From positions 1 to 35,838 of the forward strand of contig JAHDHI010000054.1 in NCBI GenBank assembly GCA_020631395.1: a stretch of 35,838 nucleotides of DNA, given 5' to 3'. Shown piece by piece: positions 1 through 6,246 of the stretch. This stretch comes from Bizionia sp. (GTDB lineage Bacteria > Bacteroidota > Bacteroidia > Flavobacteriales > Flavobacteriaceae). Position 1 is the stretch's first letter. Each line of letters opens with the position of its first letter. The notes beneath the pieces are model-generated. The model made no database searches, had not been told where the DNA came from, and saw only the letters and a list, made by a program, of their open reading frames with translations. A program made the translations under genes and the position numbers.

Positions 1-211
1 GATAATGCAAAAAAGCATCTTTCTCATAACCTACATTTACAAATGCAGCATTTAGACCAGGAACAGCTTTTCTTATTTTGGCGATAAACACATCACCAAC
101 AGCAAAATTGTTACTATCTTCATCCTTATGCAATTCAATAAGTTTTCCATCTTTTAATAAGGCAAAATCAACAGCTTGCGAACTAGATCGAATAATTAAT
201 TCTCTATCCAT
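1..211 (-). CDS. rng: Ribonuclease E/G family protein, N-terminal part (runs off the window)
   Basis: Only the first 70 codons are present; the gene continues past base 1. The protein starts MDRELIIRSSSQAVDFALL, followed by the beginning of an S1-type RNA-binding domain with GDVFIAKIRKAVPGLNAAFV and VGYEKDAFLHY. This is the typical N-terminus of RNase G/E (Rng/CafA), an endoribonuclease that trims rRNA and degrades mRNA in the cytoplasm; in the full family the catalytic DNase I-like domain follows. The start is the ATG whose complement ends at 211. A separate terminator lies upstream (363-391), so rng is probably transcribed from its own promoter between about 212 and 360, though I could not find a convincing TAnnTTTG box there. 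The family is clear; RNase G versus E cannot be settled from this fragment. Confidence 0.88.
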   Translation of the reverse strand, partial: MDRELIIRSSSQAVDFALLKDGKLIELHKDEDSNNFAVGDVFIAKIRKAVPGLNAAFVNVGYEKDAFLHY

Positions 212-362
212 TTTGTTAATTTTTATCCATACAATTAAGTACAGATGGATTATACATTATTTTTCACAGGATTTTTGAAATCCGGCGAGCCTAATAGATA
301 TGCAAGGTTTCACATACTTTACTATTAAACTCATTTTCAAAGAACATTGTTTTTAACAAACC

Positions 363-391
363 AAAAAAGTAGTTTTTTAAACTACTTTTTT
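363..391 (-). terminator. Intrinsic terminator after the HU / small basic protein unit
   Basis: Perfect 13-bp inverted repeat (363-375 pairs with 379-391) with a TTT loop. The arms end in runs of six A and six T, so it can work on both strands. It lies 3 nt past the stop of the 30-residue ORF and before rng. Confidence 0.75.
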
Positions 392-394
392 GAA

Positions 395-487
395 TTATTT
401 TTTCTTCTTGTGACGATTAGCACGTCTTCTTTTTTTACGCTTATGCGTTGCAACCTTGTGTCTCTTTCTTTTTTTACCACTTGGCAT
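395..487 (-). CDS. 30-residue polybasic protein, unknown function
   Basis: A short ORF below common length cut-offs. It begins MPSGKKRKRHKVATHKRKKR and ends in four lysines; 18 of 30 residues are Lys or Arg and 3 are His, with no acidic residue. It lies 40 nt downstream of the HU gene on the same strand and is closed by a strong terminator, so it is probably the second gene of an HU transcript. The codons are ordinary and the stop is TAA. From memory, near-identical short ORFs sit in the same place in other flavobacteria, which would argue that it is real; I could not check. Such composition suggests RNA or DNA binding (a ribosome- or nucleoid-associated peptide), but the sequence shows no known motif. 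An unrecognised small ribosomal protein is one alternative. Confidence 0.7.
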   Translation of the reverse strand: MPSGKKRKRHKVATHKRKKRRRANRHKKKK

Positions 488-527
488 AAGATGTCGGTTT
501 TAAATTAATAATTCGTTTATACTTTTT

Positions 528-818
528 TTACTTTACGTCTACATTGGTTTTTACGCCTTCTACAAAAACTTTAGCAGGTTTAAATGCAGGTATGTTGTGT
601 GCTGGAATTTTTATGGTTGTGTTCTTAGAAATGTTTCTACCAGTCTTTTCGGCTCTAGTTTTAATAATAAAGCTACCAAAACCTCTTAAATATACATTGT
701 CTCCGCTTTCTAAAGATGTCTTTACTTCTTCCATAAATGTTTCTACAGTAGCTTGAACATCTCCTTTTTCAATTCCTAATTTCTCAGAAATTTTTGATAC
801 TAAATCAGCTTTAGTCAT
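528..818 (-). CDS. hup: HU-family DNA-binding protein
   Basis: A 96-residue histone-like protein that binds and bends DNA as a dimer in the nucleoid. The N-terminal helices (MTKADLVSKISEKLGI, residues 1-16) and the conserved GDNVYLRGFGSFIIKTR segment (about 39-55) are diagnostic of the HU/IHF fold. The DNA-contacting arm follows, with TGRNISKNTTIKIPA; the arm proline of the family falls in IPA near residue 72. Length is close to the usual 90-100. It is divergent from mutY and has a good Bacteroidota promoter at 862-894. The 30-residue basic ORF follows 40 nt downstream. HU versus IHF-type cannot be separated by eye; single-subunit HU is the normal situation in this group. Confidence 0.95.
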   Translation of the reverse strand: MTKADLVSKISEKLGIEKGDVQATVETFMEEVKTSLESGDNVYLRGFGSFIIKTRAEKTGRNISKNTTIKIPAHNIPAFKPAKVFVEGVKTNVDVK

Positions 819-861
819 TTTCTTTTCTTTATTTGGTTTACTATTTAATTTTAAGGGTGGG

Positions 862-894
862 CAAATATAGGAATTTAATATTCAATATTTCAAA
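862..894 (-). promoter_or_regulatory. Promoter of the HU gene
   Basis: On the minus strand, TTTG (891-894) is followed after exactly 21 nt by TATATTTG (862-869), a full match to the Bacteroidota TTTG / TAnnTTTG pattern. The predicted start is near 855, about 37 nt upstream of the HU ATG. Confidence 0.75.
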
Positions 895-927
895 CCTAAT
901 TCATTAAAATTTAATGCTATAAACGAT

Positions 928-935
928 TACTTTTG
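928..935 (+). promoter_or_regulatory. Possible -7 element of mutY
   Basis: TACTTTTG matches TAnnTTTG and lies 22 nt before the mutY ATG at 958. No TTG was found at the expected upstream distance, so this is tentative. Confidence 0.35.
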
Positions 936-957
936 TTATTTGTATTTTTTTTTCAAT

Positions 958-1998
958 ATGAACCTTACTAAAACTTTAATGAGCTGGTATTCAGTAAACA
1001 AAAGGGATTTGCCATGGAGGAGTACCACGAACCCTTACTACATATGGCTCTCCGAGATTATTTTGCAACAAACTCAAGTAAAGCAAGGTTTGCCTTATTA
1101 CGAGGCGTTTGTCGGCAATTTTCCAACAATTTTCGATCTTGCAAATGCTAGCGAAGGCAAAGTGTTAAAATTGTGGCAAGGCCTAGGATATTATTCTAGA
1201 GCTAGGAATTTACATGCATCATCAAAATATGTGGCAAATGAGTTGAATGGTGTTTTTCCAAGCACATATGATGAGATTTTAAAATTGAAAGGTGTTGGTG
1301 ACTATACGGCAAGTGCCATAGCATCCATTTGTTTCAACGAGCCAACTGCCGTGGTAGATGGAAATGTATATAGGGGGCTGTCTCGTTATTTTGGCATAGA
1401 TACACCTATTAATACAAGTAAGGGATTCAAGGTGTTTAAAACTATGGCACAGGATTTAATAGATGAAGATAATCCGGCGGAATTCAATCAAGCCATAATG
1501 GAATTCGGCGCTAGACAATGCAAACCTAAAAATCCTGATTGTACCATTTGTCCCTTGAAAAGCGGATGTGTTGCCTTTGAAGAAAACAAAATAGAGGAAT
1601 TGCCGGTAAAATTGAAAACTACGAAAATCAAGAAAAAGTACTTTAACTTCATAGTAATGCTATCAGAAGACAAAAGAACTATGATGGAACAAAGAAAAGG
1701 AAGAGGGATTTGGCAAAACCTGTATCAATTCCCATTGATTGAGACAGATAAGCCTGCCGCTTCATTGGAAGTCGAATTGAAGTTGAGGGATCTAGAGATA
1801 CTAAGAGGGAAGGATTTTGAAACCTATCTATATAATGAGACAGATATTGTACACAAGTTGTCTCACCAACATCTATATACGAAATTTTGGATTGTTACCT
1901 TAAAAGAACCTATGAAAGAAGGTGTTATGATAGATGAAATAAGAAAATTCCCTGTGCCGATCTTGATTGGTAACTTTATTGAGGATTTTAATTTTTAA
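958..1998 (+). CDS. mutY: A/G-specific adenine DNA glycosylase
   Basis: Base-excision repair enzyme that removes adenine paired with 8-oxoguanine. The ATG at 958 (MNLTKTLMSWY) is chosen over an in-frame TTG at 940; it gives 346 residues, normal for MutY. Visible landmarks: LPWR at 18-21; the catalytic Glu33 in SEIILQQTQV; the helix-hairpin-helix LKGVGDYTASAIAS (110-123); the catalytic Asp134 in VVDGNVYR; and the [4Fe-4S] cysteines C188, C195, C198 and C204 with the C-x6-C-x2-C-x5-C spacing. The C-terminal third (from about 225) is the NUDIX-like domain that recognises 8-oxoG; it contains KGRGIWQNLYQFPL and LSHQHLYTKFW. The gene is divergent from HU. ssb follows 116 nt downstream from its own promoter. 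All expected residues are present, so it should be active. Confidence 0.97.
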   Translation: MNLTKTLMSWYSVNKRDLPWRSTTNPYYIWLSEIILQQTQVKQGLPYYEAFVGNFPTIFDLANASEGKVLKLWQGLGYYSRARNLHASSKYVANELNGVFPSTYDEILKLKGVGDYTASAIASICFNEPTAVVDGNVYRGLSRYFGIDTPINTSKGFKVFKTMAQDLIDEDNPAEFNQAIMEFGARQCKPKNPDCTICPLKSGCVAFEENKIEELPVKLKTTKIKKKYFNFIVMLSEDKRTMMEQRKGRGIWQNLYQFPLIETDKPAASLEVELKLRDLEILRGKDFETYLYNETDIVHKLSHQHLYTKFWIVTLKEPMKEGVMIDEIRKFPVPILIGNFIEDFNF

Positions 1999-2063
1999 TG
2001 CTGTAGAGACCGACAATGCTTTTTTTTTATTAAATTTAAAATTATGAATGGCAAAATGATAGT

Positions 2064-2096
2064 TTTGCAAAAAATAGAAGCAAGCAATTAAGTTTG
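2064..2096 (+). promoter_or_regulatory. Promoter of ssb-gldE-gldD
   Basis: TTTG at 2064-2067, a 21-nt spacer, then TAAGTTTG at 2089-2096, a full Bacteroidota consensus. The start would be near 2103, leaving a leader of about 12 nt to the ssb ATG at 2115. The in-frame TTG at 2094 lies inside the -7 box, which rules it out as the start. Confidence 0.8.
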
Positions 2097-2114
2097 CTGA
2101 TAAAACATATAATC

Positions 2115-2555
2115 ATGTCAGGAACATTAAATAAGGTAATGCTGATTGGGCATTTGGGAGATGAGGTGAAAATGCATTATTTTGAGGGTGGTGGTTGTGT
2201 TGGCCGTTTTCCTTTGGCAACGAATGAAACCTATACGAGCAAGCAAACGAACGAACGAATCACCAACACGGAATGGCATAACATCGTATTGAGAAACAAG
2301 GCTGCAGAAATCTGTGAAAAGTATTTGAGCAAAGGAGATAAGGTATATATCGAGGGACGTTTGAAAACCAGAAAATGGCAAGACGACTCTGGGAACGATA
2401 GATATTCCACAGAAATCCAAGCAACGGACTTTACTTTTTTGACAACGAAGAAGGAAAGCGGAGGAGCTGCGCCAACAGATACGATGCAAAAACCCATAGA
2501 TGCAAAAACAGAAACTCAGGTAGAACCGAAGGAAAACGACGATTTACCCTTTTAA
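2115..2555 (+). CDS. ssb: Single-stranded DNA-binding protein
   Basis: A 146-residue SSB. It coats single-stranded DNA in replication and repair and recruits partners through its C-terminal tip. The protein starts MSGTLNKVMLIGHLGDEVKM; the OB-fold spans about residues 1-108, with the conserved TEWHNIV and YIEGRLKTRKWQD segments. A short polar linker leads to the acidic tip ENDDLPF. The ATG at 2115 is fixed by the promoter at 2064-2096. gldE follows after 26 nt and gldD after a further 39 nt, so the three genes are probably co-transcribed. mutY upstream is a functional neighbour in DNA maintenance. A second protein in the window (25180-25554) ends in the same DDLPF residues. Confidence 0.96.
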   Translation: MSGTLNKVMLIGHLGDEVKMHYFEGGGCVGRFPLATNETYTSKQTNERITNTEWHNIVLRNKAAEICEKYLSKGDKVYIEGRLKTRKWQDDSGNDRYSTEIQATDFTFLTTKKESGGAAPTDTMQKPIDAKTETQVEPKENDDLPF

Positions 2556-2581
2556 TACGTATTTAACTTAAACGATAGCTC

Positions 2582-3886
2582 TTGGATCCCGACCCCACCA
2601 GTTTAATGGCATTAATTTTTACTATTGATTTTTCAATAGTCTCTGGCTTCGCATTGCTAATATTGTTGCTGGTTTGCTCAGCACTCATCTCAGGAGCCGA
2701 AGTCGCATTGTTTTCCCTGACACGAACCGATTTGGAAAATGAGGAGTTGCAAGATTCCAAGAAGATTCTAATCATAGCAAAATTATTGGAACGCCCAAAG
2801 AAATTGTTGGCAACGATATTGGTAGCCAACAATTTCATAAATGTGGGGATTGTAATCTTATTTGCCTTTTTGGGAAACATCATCTTGGGAAGCATAACCA
2901 CCGAATGGCTGAAATTTACATTGGAAGTCATAGTCGTCACTTTTCTAATTCTACTTTTTGGTGAAATCCTACCTAAGATATATGCCAGTAGGAATAATTT
3001 GAAATTTGCAATGCTCATGGCATACCCTTTGAAAATTCTGGATGTGATTTTTTCACCTTTGAGTCTTCCTATGAGAAAAGTCACCTTGGCTATCCACAAT
3101 AGGCTGGGAAGACAAAAATCGAACTTAAGTGTAGACCAGTTGTCTCAGGCTTTGGAGCTGACAAGCGAGGGAGATACCACCCAAGAAGAGCAAAAGATAT
3201 TGAAAAGCATAGTCTCATTCGGTAGTACGGATACAAAGCAAGTGATGCGACCAAGGTTGGACATCTTTGCATTGAACATAGAACAGTCTTATGCGGAAAT
3301 AATCAAGGAGATAGCTTCCAATGGCTATTCGAGAATTCCTGTCTATGAAGACAACATAGATACGATAAAGGGTATTTTATATGTCAAGGACTTGTTACCT
3401 CACATAGATAAGAAAAGGTTTGATTGGACTACACTGTTACGGTCTCCATTCTTTGTTCCGGAAAACAAGAAATTGGATGATTTAATGTCCGAGTTTCAAG
3501 AAAAGAAAGTGCATTTGGCAGTCGTTGTAGACGAGTATGGAGGAACTTCTGGGATTATATCCCTAGAAGACGTCATCGAGGAAGTAGTGGGAGACATAAG
3601 TGACGAGTTTGATGATGAAAACGTGATATATTCCAAATTGGATGAGAAAAACTACGTGTTTGAAGGCAAAACGACTTTAAAGGATTTTTATAGAATAATA
3701 CATTTGGAAGAAGAGATCATCTTTGAAGACAAAAAAGGAGAGGCTGAAACACTTGCGGGTTTTGTTTTGGAAATCTCGGGAGGATTCCCCAAACCCAACA
3801 GTACAATAAATTTCGAAAATTACGTTTTTACGGTTGAGGCCTTGGATAAAAAGAGAATAAAGCGATTAAAGATCACCCTGCCTTAG
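2582..3886 (+). CDS. gldE: GldE-type DUF21/CBS/CorC-HlyC membrane protein
   Basis: A 434-residue protein of the CNNM/CorC family, the group that includes gliding-motility protein GldE, which supports GldD-linked functions in flavobacteria. A DUF21 membrane domain (about 15-195, four hydrophobic stretches; includes ISGAEVALFSL and FGEILPKIYA) is followed by a CBS pair (about 210-330, with VMRPRLDIFAL and VDEYGGTSGIISLEDVIEE) and a CorC_HlyC C-terminal domain (about 345-434). The start is a TTG at 2582: a stop codon lies two codons upstream and the next ATG is at 2606; the TTG keeps the MDPDPTSL N-terminus. Context settles the name: gldD follows directly, and ssb-gldE-gldD is an order I remember from flavobacteria. 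A generic magnesium/cobalt efflux role is the alternative from family alone. Confidence 0.88.
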   Translation: MDPDPTSLMALIFTIDFSIVSGFALLILLLVCSALISGAEVALFSLTRTDLENEELQDSKKILIIAKLLERPKKLLATILVANNFINVGIVILFAFLGNIILGSITTEWLKFTLEVIVVTFLILLFGEILPKIYASRNNLKFAMLMAYPLKILDVIFSPLSLPMRKVTLAIHNRLGRQKSNLSVDQLSQALELTSEGDTTQEEQKILKSIVSFGSTDTKQVMRPRLDIFALNIEQSYAEIIKEIASNGYSRIPVYEDNIDTIKGILYVKDLLPHIDKKRFDWTTLLRSPFFVPENKKLDDLMSEFQEKKVHLAVVVDEYGGTSGIISLEDVIEEVVGDISDEFDDENVIYSKLDEKNYVFEGKTTLKDFYRIIHLEEEIIFEDKKGEAETLAGFVLEISGGFPKPNSTINFENYVFTVEALDKKRIKRLKITLP

Positions 3887-3925
3887 AATAGGAATGTCCC
3901 AACTAATCAAGACGTACATAAAAAA

Positions 3926-4549
3926 ATGAAGATTAAAAAAATGAAATGTAAATACAATCAGCTAATTCTAATGATAGGAATTGGTTTGTTGCTTGCAAAT
4001 TGTGGAAATGATACGGTTCCCAAGCCCAAAGCGTATTTGCGATTGGAATATCCAGATGCTAAATACGACAAGGAAGATATTGCAAAGATGCCATTTACTT
4101 TTGATCGTAATGCCTTGGGCGAAGAGATGAGGACAAAAACATTGAAGGCAGAAACAACCAGTTATGGTGTTACCATTGACTATCCAAAATTGAAAGGATC
4201 CATATACTTAACCTACAAAGGAATTGAAAATGACCCGAAGCATTTGAACACCTTTCTTCGTGATGCGCAAAATTTCACGCAAGAACACACCCAGAAAGCA
4301 GATGAAATCATAGAGCAGCCCTATGTAAATGATGAACGAAAGGTCTATGGTATGTTTTATGAAGTTGGAGGTAATGCAGCTTCACAATCTCAGTTTTACG
4401 TAACCGATAGCATTAATCATTTTCTGGTGGGATCCTTGTATTTCGATACAAATCCCAATTACGATTCCATATTGCCAGCTGCACATTATTTGCAAAAGGA
4501 CATTCAACAGATTATGGAATCGGTAAAATGGAAAGATAAAAAGAGGTGA
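3926..4549 (+). CDS. gldD: Gliding motility lipoprotein GldD
   Basis: A 207-residue lipoprotein needed for gliding and type IX secretion-related functions in flavobacteria; its molecular role is not established. The N-terminus has lysines, a hydrophobic run (LILMIGIGLLL) and a lipobox ending LANC, with the lipidated Cys at residue 26. The mature part opens with KPKAYLRLEYPDAKY and contains YPKLKGSIYLTYKG, both typical of GldD. An ATG at 3941 (five codons later) is a possible alternative start; the first gives a better n-region. It lies 39 nt after gldE and ends before a strong bidirectional terminator (4577-4623). No periplasmic catalytic motif is visible. Confidence 0.93.
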   Translation: MKIKKMKCKYNQLILMIGIGLLLANCGNDTVPKPKAYLRLEYPDAKYDKEDIAKMPFTFDRNALGEEMRTKTLKAETTSYGVTIDYPKLKGSIYLTYKGIENDPKHLNTFLRDAQNFTQEHTQKADEIIEQPYVNDERKVYGMFYEVGGNAASQSQFYVTDSINHFLVGSLYFDTNPNYDSILPAAHYLQKDIQQIMESVKWKDKKR

Positions 4550-4576
4550 TGCTCGACTGTTGCCGTTCCTCTGGAT

Positions 4577-4623
4577 AAAAAATGAAAAAAGGTTTCGCAT
4601 TGCGAAACCTTTTTTCATTTTTT
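4577..4623. terminator. Bidirectional terminator between gldD and the HMA lipoprotein
   Basis: Perfect 22-bp inverted repeat (4577-4598 with 4602-4623) and an ATT loop. It has a GC core (GGTTTCGC) flanked by A- and T-runs and serves two convergent genes. Confidence 0.88.
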
Positions 4624-4643
4624 TGGTATACTTGTTTTTATCC

Positions 4644-5150
4644 TTAGGCTTTTTCAGCTTTGGCACAACACTCCTTTTTACAGTCTTTGGTACAGGCCTT
4701 TTTTTCAGCTTCGGTTTTGTTTTTGCAACAATCTTTCTTACAGTCTGCTTTGCAAGCTCCTTTGGTGAAAGCGTCGACTGTTTTCATATCTTTTACCTTA
4801 TAGGCATCTGCAACGCCGGTAACGGTATTTTCCAAAGAGGTAGTAGAAACTTTGGCTTCGTCATATTCCACCATGGCCAATTGTCTGTCAAAATCCACGG
4901 TAGCAGATTTTACGCCTTCCATGTTGGCCATCTTCTTTTCGATTTTCTTGGCACAACCCATTGCACATGTCATTCCTTCGATTTTAAACTCTGCTTTCGC
5001 ATAAGTCACGTTGGGGTCTAGTTCTGCTTTGACGGTTTTTACTTCTGTTTCGGTGTCGACGGTTTTTACTTCTGGTTGCGTTTCATTTTTACAGCTAAAA
5101 GTTACAACTGCGATAATTGCAATTGCGAATATGCTTTTTAAAGTTTTCAT
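4644..5150 (-). CDS. Lipoprotein with HMA metal-binding domain and tandem Cys-rich tail
   Basis: 168 residues. The signal peptide ends in a lipobox (VVTFSC, lipidated Cys20). After an acidic Glu/Thr linker (about 21-45) comes one heavy-metal-associated (HMA) domain, about 50-118, with the metal loop GMTCAMGC; the cysteines are C62 and C66, so three residues separate them instead of the usual two of GMTCxxC. The C-terminal tail (131-168) is Lys-rich with eight cysteines in two copies of C-x3-C-x3-C-C (133/137/141/142 and 153/157/161/162). This suggests periplasmic binding of a soft metal such as Cu(I), Zn or Cd, for storage or delivery; the metal is inference. No P-type ATPase lies beside it. 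The gene is convergent with gldD and divergent from the EamA gene. Confidence 0.85.
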   Translation of the reverse strand: MKTLKSIFAIAIIAVVTFSCKNETQPEVKTVDTETEVKTVKAELDPNVTYAKAEFKIEGMTCAMGCAKKIEKKMANMEGVKSATVDFDRQLAMVEYDEAKVSTTSLENTVTGVADAYKVKDMKTVDAFTKGACKADCKKDCCKNKTEAEKKACTKDCKKECCAKAEKA

Positions 5151-5243
5151 AAGTTATTGTTTTGTCTTAGGATGTCCATGCTTTGAATTCAGAATCAATC
5201 ATTTGCTGACAACCATAGGATTTGATTATTATATAATAGATTA

Positions 5244-5251
5244 CAAAACTA
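5244..5251 (-). promoter_or_regulatory. Possible -7 element of the HMA lipoprotein gene
   Basis: On the minus strand the sequence reads TAGTTTTG, a full TAnnTTTG match about 94 nt upstream of the ATG. No matching TTG element was found, so this is tentative. Confidence 0.35.
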
Positions 5252-5304
5252 AGAATAATATCTGTTTATTGCATTAATAATTCCATTTTTGCAGTGTTAA
5301 AACA

Positions 5305-6183
5305 ATGGCCATGAAATTCAAAAAATCAAAATGGGGATATCTTCTGGTGTTATCATTAATTTGGGGCACCTCCTTTATCTTGATCAAGAAATCATTGCTA
5401 GGATTAACCGCATATCAATTGGGAGCCTTGCGTATTATAATTACGGGTTTGTTTTTATTCGCAGTAGGTTTCAACAGAGTGAAGACCATCAAGAGGAAAG
5501 ATTGGAAATGGATTGTCGTTTCTGGATTTCTAGGGACGTTCTTTCCTTCGTTTTTCTTTGCCATTGCCGAAACTGAAATAGACAGCGCAGTTGCTTCCAT
5601 CTTAAATTCCTTGGTGCCTTTGAATACCATTTTAATGGGGCTTGCCATATTTAAGATAGCATCTACCAGACGACAAATGCTTGGTGTGATCATTGGTTTT
5701 GTAGGAACGGCGATTTTGATACTCAAGGGCGCTGAGTTGAATCCAAACCAGAATTACCTGTATGCAGGTTTCGTGATTGCTTCAACTTTGATGTATGCAG
5801 CGAATGTGAATATAATAAAGCGTTATTTGCAAGACGTAAAACCTTTGACGATAGCAGTGGGGAACTTTGTGCCTATTGTAATTCCTGCTATTTTCGTGTT
5901 GGTCATAACTGGCTTCTTTGCAGAGGCAACCTATGGCAATCCCAATTTTGGGATATCGATGCTTTATGTGGTGATTCTATCTCTTTTCGGAACAGCGATG
6001 GCCAAAGTGTTGTTTAATGCCTTGGTACAGATTTCCACCCCTGTCTTTGCCTCCTCTGTGACTTATGTCATGCCAGTAGTGGCATTGGGATGGGGGCTTT
6101 TGGATGGAGAGGGGTTCAGTATTTTGCAAGGGGTTGCCACAATAATAATCTTGTTGGGCGTGTATTTGGCCAATAAGAAGTAG
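5305..6183 (+). CDS. EamA/DMT-family transporter
   Basis: A 292-residue inner-membrane protein with ten hydrophobic segments arranged as two EamA repeats (about 10-140 and 152-290). Landmarks are LIWGTSFILIKKSL near the N-terminus and SSVTYVMPVVALGWGLLDGE in the second repeat, both typical of drug/metabolite exporters. The substrate cannot be read from sequence; amino acids or other small metabolites are usual for the family. Two ATGs lie close together (5305 and 5311); either fits. The gene is divergent from the HMA lipoprotein (154 nt between them) and convergent with the M16 genes, from which a 24-bp-stem terminator separates it. Confidence 0.88.
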   Translation: MAMKFKKSKWGYLLVLSLIWGTSFILIKKSLLGLTAYQLGALRIIITGLFLFAVGFNRVKTIKRKDWKWIVVSGFLGTFFPSFFFAIAETEIDSAVASILNSLVPLNTILMGLAIFKIASTRRQMLGVIIGFVGTAILILKGAELNPNQNYLYAGFVIASTLMYAANVNIIKRYLQDVKPLTIAVGNFVPIVIPAIFVLVITGFFAEATYGNPNFGISMLYVVILSLFGTAMAKVLFNALVQISTPVFASSVTYVMPVVALGWGLLDGEGFSILQGVATIIILLGVYLANKK

Positions 6184-6236
6184 AACATAAATAAAAAAAA
6201 CCGAAGCTTTTGGCTTCGGTTTTTTTTATTTATGTT
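6184..6236. terminator. Bidirectional terminator between the EamA and M16 genes
   Basis: Perfect 24-bp inverted repeat (6184-6207 with 6213-6236) and a TTTTG loop. The GC core CCGAAGC is flanked by A8 and T8. It starts directly after the EamA stop codon. Confidence 0.9.
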
Positions 6237-6246
6237 GAGAAATTGA

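Noticed and set aside
1999..2060. Possible terminator after mutY
   Set aside because: A T9 run is present but no stable stem precedes it.
2094..2114. TTG start seven codons upstream of ssb
   Set aside because: It lies in the -7 element of the ssb promoter, so it would not be in the transcript.
2127..2497. Minus-strand frames inside ssb
   Set aside because: ssb is complete with the acidic tip and its own promoter; the antisense frames have no recognisable features.
4560..5021. 153-residue plus-strand frame over the HMA lipoprotein
   Set aside because: Antisense shadow: the minus-strand protein has a lipobox and HMA motif, while this frame runs through the terminator hairpin and is Phe/Ser-rich.
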